From: Flavobacteriaceae bacterium PS02338
Lineage (GTDB): Bacteria > Bacteroidota > Bacteroidia > Sphingobacteriales > Sphingobacteriaceae
Assembly: GCA_029959615.1 (NCBI GenBank)
Contig: JASCOD010000007.1
Span: 1-64,000 of the forward strand
Reading direction: 5' to 3'
DNA length: 64,000 nt
A model generated the notes under the pieces. It was not told where the DNA came from, did no database searches, and worked only from the letters and a program-made list of their open reading frames with translations. A program made the translations under genes and the position numbers. The stretch's first letter is position 1; the number at the start of each line of letters is the position of its first letter. Shown here piece by piece: positions 41,771 to 50,200 of this stretch.

Positions 41771-42550
41771 ATGAGATATTACCTTTTTACCCAATTGCTG
41801 TGCTGCCTGTTACTACAGGTTTCCGCACAGCGTTCCATCAGGGACAAGCACATCACCTACCAACAGGAGCGTATGGTGTTCAAACAGTGGAGCAGTAGCA
41901 GGTTCACGCCCACCAGTGGATTTTTGGGACTGAACCCAGAGTATTGGCTGACCTGGGCATGGCATCCCGACTATCCGAAAAGGGACCTTCGTCCCCTTGG
42001 TCCGGTCGGTCCACAGACCCAGCGCCTTGCCTTTGCCGCGGCCATGCAGAATTCCGCCAATGGCCATAAGCTACATTCGGACACCCTGAGGAACACCGCC
42101 CTTACCGAAGGCTCGAACTATTCGGCCGTTTTCTCTGAAATAGATCCCCTTTGGCAACTGTACTATAGGCATGAACTTGGTCCCCTTTTGAACCAGAACG
42201 ATAATGCCCTGTTAAATGGCATACCACAAAAGGAAAGGGACTATCTGGTTCGCACGGGCGTATATGACTGGTACCGTACGGAGGCATCTGGCATCCGTGA
42301 AAGACTTGATGCCGCCAAGGGCTCGACCCTGGACAGGGGATCAAGGATCCTGACCTATCACCGACTTTTTCTGGAATACAGAAAGCTGTTGGTCTCCTGG
42401 GAGGCCAAGAAACAATATAGCCGAAAGTTCCTCTCGTTGAGCGATGCCGCAAACAAAGTGAAGACGAGGGAGCAGCCCATCGTCCATGGGCAGGGCTATA
42501 GAACAGACCAGCAGATCGCCGATGACATATTGGCCAAATCCAAACTTTAA
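41771..42550 (+). CDS. exported tra-region protein (DUF5045-like)
   Basis: A 259-residue protein with a signal peptide (to QVSAQ). The conserved-looking core is GLNPEYWLTWAWHPDYPKRDLRPLG followed by QTQRLAFAA, recalling the DUF5045 proteins of Bacteroidota conjugative transposons. The C-terminus (TDQQIADDILAKSKL) echoes the IADDII tail of the preceding triplet. Periplasmic; role in T4SS assembly is inferred from position before traJ. Confidence 0.55.
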   Translation: MRYYLFTQLLCCLLLQVSAQRSIRDKHITYQQERMVFKQWSSSRFTPTSGFLGLNPEYWLTWAWHPDYPKRDLRPLGPVGPQTQRLAFAAAMQNSANGHKLHSDTLRNTALTEGSNYSAVFSEIDPLWQLYYRHELGPLLNQNDNALLNGIPQKERDYLVRTGVYDWYRTEASGIRERLDAAKGSTLDRGSRILTYHRLFLEYRKLLVSWEAKKQYSRKFLSLSDAANKVKTREQPIVHGQGYRTDQQIADDILAKSKL

Positions 42551-42559
42551 TCCAAGAAG

Positions 42560-43702
42560 ATGAACTTATCCAATCTATTGACCGGCACCGTCGGTTTTGA
42601 GAACGTTCTCTTTATGCAGTCTGGTGATGTACCCGACAGCTTTAAGAAGACGTTCAATTTTCTGCAGGGCAACGGCGTATACGAGGAAGGTACTATGCAC
42701 TTCCTAAAAAGCATGAAGAACACCATCTGGACCCATTACGACGCCTTCATTGCCGACGCACAGGCACTGGCAGCCATTTTTATGCTCATTTTTTTTGCCA
42801 TCAAATCCTATGAGATGATGTCCGGTGACAAAAAAATGGAGGTGATGCCCCTGCTGAGGCCATTCGGACTGGTGATGGTCATCCTGTGGTGGTCCACTTT
42901 TACAAGGGTGGTGGCCTATCCCACAGACCTAGTGGCCAATAAAACGGAGCTCATGTTCAACGACAGCCAGGTACAGGTCAACAACCTGCGCATGGAAAGG
43001 GCCCAGCTGATGGTACAGATTGCCGACCAGCTGCTTACCGTACAGGCACAGACCGAAACTGCCAAGCAGGAGGCGGATACCTGGTACGAGAATGCATGGG
43101 AAAGCGTGAAGTCCACCGTCAAGGAAGGATTTGCCGAAGTCTGGAACCCGATTGTCGAACTCCGTAACCGAATGCAGGTCGGTTTCCAGCTGTTGGTCAC
43201 TTCCCTTTTGGAGACACTGGCACTATGGATCCTTAGAATCTGCGTGTACATTATATTTATTATCCAGATCATCTTTTCGGTCATACTGATCATTCTTGGA
43301 CCATTTTCGGTAGCCATCAGCATCCTTCCGGCATTCAGGGACAGTTTCAGTACCTGGGTGGCAAGGTTTGTATCGGTAAACCTGTATACGGGCATCGGCT
43401 TTCTGGTCCTTTATGTCGCCTCCCTGTTCCAGCATTATGCCATGGAAGCAGAGATCAGCAGATATAAGGAACTGGTAGGTACCTCCGGGGAGAGCCTTGA
43501 AAAGCTGGGCTGGTTCGCCGGTAACGGCGTGCTGTCGTTCGGGATGGTGATCGTGACCTTTCTGATCGGAGGCCTGACCATGCTCACCGTTCCCAGCATC
43601 AGTACCTGGATCGTATCCACATCGGGCGTCAGCTCTGCCACCTCCACCATGGGCCGCGGCGCATCAAATCTTTCAAGAATGCTTACCAAAATGATGAAAT
43701 AA
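42560..43702 (+). CDS. traJ: TraJ, VirB6-like polytopic T4SS protein
   Basis: A 380-residue membrane protein with about six helices: ~72-90, 100-120, then after a long soluble loop 220-260, 275-300 and 330-350. Hallmarks of TraJ include DAQALAAIFMLIFFAIKSYEMM, LRPFGLVMVILWW and VNLYTGIGFLVLY. It forms the inner-membrane part of the channel. Stop overlaps the traK start. Confidence 0.88.
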   Translation: MNLSNLLTGTVGFENVLFMQSGDVPDSFKKTFNFLQGNGVYEEGTMHFLKSMKNTIWTHYDAFIADAQALAAIFMLIFFAIKSYEMMSGDKKMEVMPLLRPFGLVMVILWWSTFTRVVAYPTDLVANKTELMFNDSQVQVNNLRMERAQLMVQIADQLLTVQAQTETAKQEADTWYENAWESVKSTVKEGFAEVWNPIVELRNRMQVGFQLLVTSLLETLALWILRICVYIIFIIQIIFSVILIILGPFSVAISILPAFRDSFSTWVARFVSVNLYTGIGFLVLYVASLFQHYAMEAEISRYKELVGTSGESLEKLGWFAGNGVLSFGMVIVTFLIGGLTMLTVPSISTWIVSTSGVSSATSTMGRGASNLSRMLTKMMK

Positions 43703-44322
43703 TGATCATAAAAAATATAGAGACCAAGGTCCGTCTGGCCACTTTCCTGTCCGCAGGTAGTTTTATCCTGACGGCGGTGGTCGTACTTATCGTTTCGTTC
43801 TTTGCCTACAGGCAGGTCAGCGATGCCCGAAAAACAGTCTATGTGCTGGATGCCAACAGCGTACCGCTACTGGCAAGGCATACCAACGTACAGCTGAACC
43901 GTGCCGCCGAATACCGTTCGCACATCAACCTTTTCCATGGACTTTTCTTTTCGCTGACGCCCGATGACAAATACATCGAATACCAGATGAAAAGGGCGAT
44001 GTACCTGGTGGATGAAAGCGGGGCATTGCAGTACAACAACCTGAAAGAAAAGGGTTTTTTCAATTCCATCCTTTCCTCCAGTGCGGTACTGACCATCCAG
44101 ACCGATTCAATCGTCATCGATGAGGCCCAGAAATATTTCCGCTACTATGGCAGGCAGAAGATAGACCGCAGGAGCTCCACGATCATCCGTTCGCTGGTGA
44201 CCGAGGGCTATTTAAAGGATCTGGACATTAGGTCGGACAATAATCCACATGCGGTGCTGATCACCCGATGGAAAACACTTGAAAACAAAGATCTCGAAAA
44301 TGTACAGAAAAACTCATTCTAA
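43702..44322 (+). CDS. traK: TraK, VirB8-like T4SS protein
   Basis: A 206-residue protein: one N-terminal membrane helix (residues 13-36, FLSAGSFILTAVVVLIVSFFAY) and a periplasmic NTF2-like domain (HINLFHGLFFSLTPDDKYIEYQ, YFRYYGRQKIDR), as in TraK. It nucleates channel assembly. It ends inside the start of the traL gene. Confidence 0.9.
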   Translation: MIIKNIETKVRLATFLSAGSFILTAVVVLIVSFFAYRQVSDARKTVYVLDANSVPLLARHTNVQLNRAAEYRSHINLFHGLFFSLTPDDKYIEYQMKRAMYLVDESGALQYNNLKEKGFFNSILSSSAVLTIQTDSIVIDEAQKYFRYYGRQKIDRRSSTIIRSLVTEGYLKDLDIRSDNNPHAVLITRWKTLENKDLENVQKNSF

Positions 44323-44713
44323 ACCGAAGGCCCTTCTGAATGAAATTTCAAAGGAGTTTGCCGTCTATCTTTCTTCACTTGGCAGCCACATCAGGCGTAT
44401 CTGTGAAAGGTATCCCAAGCTGATATTCTCGGTCATGGTCGGAGCTATATTGGTTTCCGGTACATTGGCATTTACGGTGATGAGGGTAAAAAGGGAGGAA
44501 CCACTAACACTGCTTTCGGAGAGTTCCGTCCCCATCACTCAGGGCCTGGGCGAGATACTGGGTGCGGGACAGGCACTGAAAGAGGTCCTTGACCTACAGA
44601 ACCAGATCAATACCGTCCTGAGGAAAGATACCCTTGCACCGGGCGATAGCCTGATGGTCAGGGAGGCGATCAGGCAACTGGAAAAAATTAACCGACAGCT
44701 CAATGTCAAATAA
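44300..44713 (+). CDS. traL: TraL-like membrane protein
   Basis: A 137-residue protein from the ATG at 44300 (a TTG at 44279 would add seven residues). One helix at ~40-62 (LIFSVMVGAILVSGTLAFTV) after a basic cytoplasmic N-terminus and an acidic periplasmic C-terminus. It is identified by position between traK and traM and by topology; TraL sequences vary widely. Confidence 0.65.
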   Translation: MYRKTHSKPKALLNEISKEFAVYLSSLGSHIRRICERYPKLIFSVMVGAILVSGTLAFTVMRVKREEPLTLLSESSVPITQGLGEILGAGQALKEVLDLQNQINTVLRKDTLAPGDSLMVREAIRQLEKINRQLNVK

Positions 44714-44724
44714 ACCGAATAATC

Positions 44725-45948
44725 ATGAAAATCAATTTTAAGCAACCGCGCTATGTGCTTCCTTTGATACTCCTGCCTTTTCTGTGCCTGTTCTTCTATG
44801 CATGGAAAAGTAGTTTTGGCAAGGAGGAACCGATAGCCGAAAAAGGAAACGAACTACAGGAAAATCTGGTCGATGTATCCGATGGCGTGAAGAAAAAGGG
44901 CATCGAGGACAAGCTTGATGCCTTCCGTAAGCAGTACAAGGATGCCGATGGCTATACGGCCGTAGGTGGAATAGGAGAAGAACAGGCCATCAGGCAACAG
45001 GTCCCCGACCTCTACAACCAGACGGAAAAGCGTATGCTGGATTCCATCGACAGGGAGATGAAGCGGAAATTCGGGACTACCGCAAATACCGCCCCCAGGG
45101 CAAGGTCCGTTTTCCCGGATGCCGGTCCAAAACGCAACAATTCGAGGGACTATGATGCCGACCGTGATTTGGCAACAGCCCTTTCCAAGCTAAAACAGCA
45201 ACAGGCCACTGGCAAGGTTGCGCAGACACAGCCTTCAGGTACCGGACAGGCGGACCCCATGAAGATGTTTAGGGAACAGATGACGTTGATAGATAGCATG
45301 GGAAAAGCAAATGACCCAGACTACAGGGCCCAGCAGGAAAGGAACAGGGCCATCGAGAAGGCTGAACTTGAGCTGAAGAACCAAAAAAAGCTGAGCGTAT
45401 CAAAGAGCGGTGGCGAAACCGGATATTTCAATACGATCGTACCTGAAAGTGACGAGAGTTTCATCCGTGCCATCGTGGACCAGAACATTATCGGCTACGC
45501 GGGTTCACGCCTGCGCATCAGGCTTTTGGACGATATCAACGTGTGCAGGTTTCTGATCAAGAAAGGGACCTATCTCTATGCCCAGATCTCGGGATTTAGC
45601 GGACAGCGGGTCAACCTAACGATAAGTTCCATTTTCCAGAACAACAATATCCTGCCGATCAGGTTGGATGTCTACGATAACGATGGCCTGCCCGGGCTGT
45701 ATGTTCCGGCATCGGCCTTCAGGGAATTCTCAAAGGTGCTGGGGAGTGATGCCAGTCAGGGGATGACCATCCAGCAACAGGCCGAAAACAACAGCCAACT
45801 GGTCATGAGCATGGTACAGAAGATGTTCCAGTCCACCACTACAGCGGTAGGGAAACTGATCAGGAGCAATAAGGCCAAGCTGAAATACAATACACAGGTC
45901 TATCTCATCGACCCCGAAGAACTAAAGAACAAGCAGAACAAATATTAA
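44725..45948 (+). CDS. traM: TraM, VirB10-like T4SS protein
   Basis: A 407-residue protein with one N-terminal helix (YVLPLILLPFLCLFFYAW, residues 10-27), a long charged, Gln-rich linker (~40-220), and a C-terminal VirB10-like beta domain with VPESDESFIRAIVDQNIIGY and AQISGFSGQRVNLTISS. It spans from inner to outer membrane and gates the channel. Confidence 0.9.
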   Translation: MKINFKQPRYVLPLILLPFLCLFFYAWKSSFGKEEPIAEKGNELQENLVDVSDGVKKKGIEDKLDAFRKQYKDADGYTAVGGIGEEQAIRQQVPDLYNQTEKRMLDSIDREMKRKFGTTANTAPRARSVFPDAGPKRNNSRDYDADRDLATALSKLKQQQATGKVAQTQPSGTGQADPMKMFREQMTLIDSMGKANDPDYRAQQERNRAIEKAELELKNQKKLSVSKSGGETGYFNTIVPESDESFIRAIVDQNIIGYAGSRLRIRLLDDINVCRFLIKKGTYLYAQISGFSGQRVNLTISSIFQNNNILPIRLDVYDNDGLPGLYVPASAFREFSKVLGSDASQGMTIQQQAENNSQLVMSMVQKMFQSTTTAVGKLIRSNKAKLKYNTQVYLIDPEELKNKQNKY

Positions 45949-45959
45949 CCCATATCCAA

Positions 45960-46802
45960 ATGAAGAAGATCATTTTTTTTCTGATGGCAATCCTATGTGC
46001 CTGCCATCCACTCTTTGCCCAGCAAAATACGGGAACAAGCAGGGCCGACCTCCCTAATATATTTATCACCGGCAGTAGCCCACTGCATTTCATTTCGCCA
46101 GAGCCGATCCAGTATGTCGATATTGCATCGCATGCGGTTGTGGGGGACCTGCCCATCAAAAACCTGTTAAGGCTAAAGGTCATACCCGATTCCGTCCCTT
46201 CTTTCCAAAATCCCGGTGACTATCTGGGCGTGGTGACCGTTGTCGGCGAAAGCTTTATTGCCCAGTACAACCTGCACTATATCAACAATCCAACGTTTCC
46301 CTATCTCTCACAGGTCAATATCCTACCGGAACATACAAAACCTTTGGACGTTCCGGGCATGACGCTGACCTCAAATGAAATGCAGGTCTATGCCATGCGC
46401 ATTATGGGCCAGTCCGCAGGAAGACCAAAGAGAAAAACCAGTGATTTCGGGATCAAGGTCCAGCTGAACAATGTCTATACCGCTGGTGACTATATTTTTT
46501 TGGATGTCAGCTATTTCAACTCTACTAATCTTTCCTATCAGATCGATGAGCAGCGTTTTAAGATTGAGGACAAAAAGATCGCCAAGGCGACCAACGTACA
46601 GTCCACAGAAATCAGTCCCGTATGGCAGCTGAACCATGCCACCTCGTTCAAGAAAAGGTACAGAAATGTATATGTGCTGAAAAAGGTCACCTTTCCAGGC
46701 TCCAAGGTGCTGAACATCGAGCTTACGGAAAAGCAGCTTTCGGGCAGGCTGCTGACCCTACAGCTTAAATACGGCGATATCTTGAAGGCCGACATCTTTT
46801 AG
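45960..46802 (+). CDS. traN: TraN, VirB9-like T4SS protein
   Basis: A 280-residue exported protein: signal peptide to LFAQ, then the TraN signature HFISPEPIQYVDIAS, PIKNLLRLKV and FIAQYNLHY, and a C-terminal beta domain ending TLQLKYGDILKADIF. It forms the outer-membrane core with TraM. A strong terminator follows 30 bp later. Confidence 0.92.
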   Translation: MKKIIFFLMAILCACHPLFAQQNTGTSRADLPNIFITGSSPLHFISPEPIQYVDIASHAVVGDLPIKNLLRLKVIPDSVPSFQNPGDYLGVVTVVGESFIAQYNLHYINNPTFPYLSQVNILPEHTKPLDVPGMTLTSNEMQVYAMRIMGQSAGRPKRKTSDFGIKVQLNNVYTAGDYIFLDVSYFNSTNLSYQIDEQRFKIEDKKIAKATNVQSTEISPVWQLNHATSFKKRYRNVYVLKKVTFPGSKVLNIELTEKQLSGRLLTLQLKYGDILKADIF

Positions 46803-46832
46803 GGATTTTATACCACTCTCGAAACGCTCTCG

Positions 46833-46862
46833 AACCGCCGATCAAATGGCGGTTTTTTTTTT
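46833..46862 (+). terminator. intrinsic terminator after traN
   Basis: AACCGCC (46833-46839) and GGCGGTT (46848-46854) form a 7-bp stem with an 8-base loop, followed by a run of T to ~46862. It ends the traA-traN operon and implies separate control of the genes from 46900. Confidence 0.88.
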
Positions 46863-46899
46863 GCCCTTTCACCTTTAAGTGCCCTAAACCAATTTCATT

Positions 46900-47286
46900 A
46901 TGGATATACTGAATAAATTCCGGACAAGGCTGGAAAGCCTGAACCCTTCTTTGTATATACGTCTACAGGATGAGGGCAACCTGGACGGTTACCTTGAACA
47001 TATCGTGGCGACAGCTGATGATGAGTTCCAGGCTTTGGAAAACATCCCTACCGACCACCAGTATGATTACCTGGCCAATGTGCTGGAAGAGGAATTCCCA
47101 GAAGTGTTCATGAAATTTCTTTCAACGGGGATATTGACCTATGAACTGATCAACCTGACCGTCGAATGCGCCCCTTTGTTCGGTGAAGTTGGTTTCCCCG
47201 ATAACGAAGACTCCAGGATGTTGCGATATGGCATCATCGGTACCATCGAAGAATACCTGAAAGGAGGACCTGAAAATGGCATTTAA
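46900..47286 (+). CDS. hypothetical ICE protein (128 aa)
   Basis: A 128-residue acidic helical protein (DDEFQALENIPTDHQYDYL, LEEEFPEVFMKFLSTG) with no membrane segment. It starts 38 bp after the terminator and overlaps the start of the giant helicase gene by 11 bp, so it is probably co-translated and may be its partner. Family not recognised. Confidence 0.65.
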   Translation: MDILNKFRTRLESLNPSLYIRLQDEGNLDGYLEHIVATADDEFQALENIPTDHQYDYLANVLEEEFPEVFMKFLSTGILTYELINLTVECAPLFGEVGFPDNEDSRMLRYGIIGTIEEYLKGGPENGI

Positions 47287-50200
47287 CCCATCAGAAAAAC
47301 TTGCAGGAAATATAGAGGCCATCCGCATTGCGCTCAGCTGGGACAAAAAGTGCGAGTTGAGCGGAGCAGAACTGATCTCCCTAAGGGCATATGCGGGTTT
47401 CGGAGGCCTTAAGGCCGTGTATTATCCCTTTGGCGAACGTGAAGAATGGGTAAGGCGCAATGCTTCGGACAACGACCTGCGCCTATATCCCCAGGTCATG
47501 AAACTTCACGAACTATTAAAGCAATATCTTTCCGATACCGAGTATACCAGTGCTGTCGATGCAATGCGCCATAGTTCACTGACCGCATTTTTTACACCGG
47601 CCTTTGTCCCAAGGGCAATCTACCAGGCATTGGAAGCCGAGGGCATCCGTCCGCAAAGGATGTATGAGCCAAGTGCCGGTGCCGGTATATTCATAGATGA
47701 AGGGATAAAGGGGCTACCTAGCCTGGTACAGGTCAATGCGGTAGAAAAAGATGTGCTGACCGGAAGGATACTGGAAGCAATCGCCAGTGGCCTTTCCATC
47801 CCCGTTAGTGTCCAGATCAGGGGGCTGGAAGAAACACCTGCCTCAGAAAAGGGGCAATCCGATATCTGTACCAGTAACATCCCCTTTGGGAATTTCTCGG
47901 TATTTGATCCAGCTTATCCCAATAACGGTATCACTTCAAAGATACATAACTACTTTTTTGCAAAGGGGCTTGACAAGTTGGCCAATGGCGGCATCATGGC
48001 TTTTATGACCACCGATGCCTTTTTGAACAATCCCTCCAATGACCTTGCACGTAAGCACCTGTTTACCTCGGCCGACCTGATCAGTGTTGCCGTGTTGCCG
48101 GACAACCTGATGAAGGATATCGCCAATACGGAAGCACCCAGCCATCTTTTGATCGTGCAGAAAAACGATGACAAGGAGACCTTCTCCGAGGATGAAGAAC
48201 GTTTGCTGACCATTATCGAGCTGGAAAACAAATATGGCAGGTATGCGATGAACGCCTATCTGGCAGGTAAACCCGAAACATTGATGGGCGATGAAGTAGG
48301 TGCCGGAACAAACCAATATGGCCACGCCTCACAGACGCTGTGGCAGAATGGTCCATTGGAAGACCTCCTCAAACCCCTACAGCAGGAGATAGCTATCGGA
48401 ATACGTGACAATTTTGACCGTGATAAATGGGAGGCATTACAACAGGGCTGGCAAAAAACGCAGGTCGATAAAGCAGCACCGGTCCAAACAGATGTAGCAA
48501 GGCAGTTTACGTTTTTACCCGTCCCCAAAAACAGGGAAGGCGTGACGGTATCCGTACAACTGGGGCTTTTTGACCAGGCTACGGCACAGGATGGCAACAG
48601 GGCACATGCCTATCTGTCAGATATTGATATGGCAATGGTCGAGAACTATACCGCCAGGGCAATAAGCACGATCAGGACCACCGAGCATCCCGAACATGAG
48701 AGTTTGGTACTGGTAACGGCCAGGGCCAAGAACAATAAACGTTACCTCTATAAACTATATAGCAACGTTGCCGAGATCATTGTGCCAGATAAATGGTTCA
48801 GCGGAGGTGCGTTGACCTATGAGCTAAAGGCCCTGAATGCCAAACTGAAATATTACGGACATGACTACCTCTATGAGGGCGACCAGAGCCTGAAGTCTGC
48901 GTTTACGCTACAGTCCGACAGGGTAAGGCCATTTACCGATATCAGGCCATTTTATGTCAGGGACACTTTGGTCATCCATTTGGGAAAAACCGGGCTTATC
49001 GATACGCCCAATGGGGAAAGTGCCAGTTTTAGGCCCTTTGAAGACCAGAAGCATATGGCCTTTTACGAGCTATATGTCAAGCTAAGGGACCAGTACCTGA
49101 CCTTATCGGCCCTTGAAGCGGAAACTTTGGAGGAGCAACCAGCCATTCGGGAACAGCTAAACCTTGCCTACGATGATATCTACAAGAGGTTTGGCGAGCT
49201 GAACAAGGCTGGTAACCGTTCCCGCATTTTAGCTGACGGTGCCTTTGGCTTCCTGTTGCTGTCGTCGATAGAGCGAAAGGAGAATGAGCAATGGATCAAG
49301 GTCGATATTTTTTACGAACCCGTATTTCCACGTCAGAATACCCTTAGGACCGATGACCCGGTTGAGGCTTTGGCCCGTAGCCTGAACGACAAGGGCAGGG
49401 TCGACCTTTCGTTTATTATGGAGGCCACTGGGTTGAGTGAAAGTGAGGTGGTACATGGACTGAACCAACATATCCTGCTCGATCCCGCCACGCGTAGTTG
49501 GGAGACCACCGATGCCTATCTATCGGGGAATGTGGTCGAAAAATTGGGGCTGGCACAGGTAGCGGCAACGGAAAACTCCGAGGACATCCAATTGGCACGT
49601 AGTCTCGCCGCTATTTCAAGGGTACAGCCAGAACTTATCCCTTTTGAGCTGCTTGATTTCAATCTTGGCGAAAGGTGGATACCCCTTGGCCATTACGAGA
49701 GATTTGCCACGGAACTGTTCGGTACAAGAGCACAGGTTGAATATTTCAGTTCGATTGATACGTTCAAGGTAAACTACCGTTACGCCAATGCGGCCATGTT
49801 GGCCGAATTTACCATTACCCCCAAACAGGGCAACAAGATGTATCCGAACAGCCTGTTGGAACATGCCCTTGAAAACACTGCCCCGTATTTCTCCTATAAG
49901 GTTGGCGAAGGTGAAGATGCTATCCGGGTTCCCGATAACGATGCCATCCAAATGGCCCATCAAAAAATAGAAAGCATACGTTCACGCTTCCTGGAATGGT
50001 TAAAGGAACTCGATGACCATGAAAAACAGTCCCTTGAAAAACTGTACAACGATACCTTCAACTGTTTTGTGCTACGAGAGTACGATGGCAGCCATCTACG
50101 TTTTCCCGGTCTGGACATGAAGGTGCTGGGCATCGAAGATCTCTACAGTTCCCAAAAGAATGCCGTATGGCGCATCATACAGAACAGGGGAGCGCTGGTC

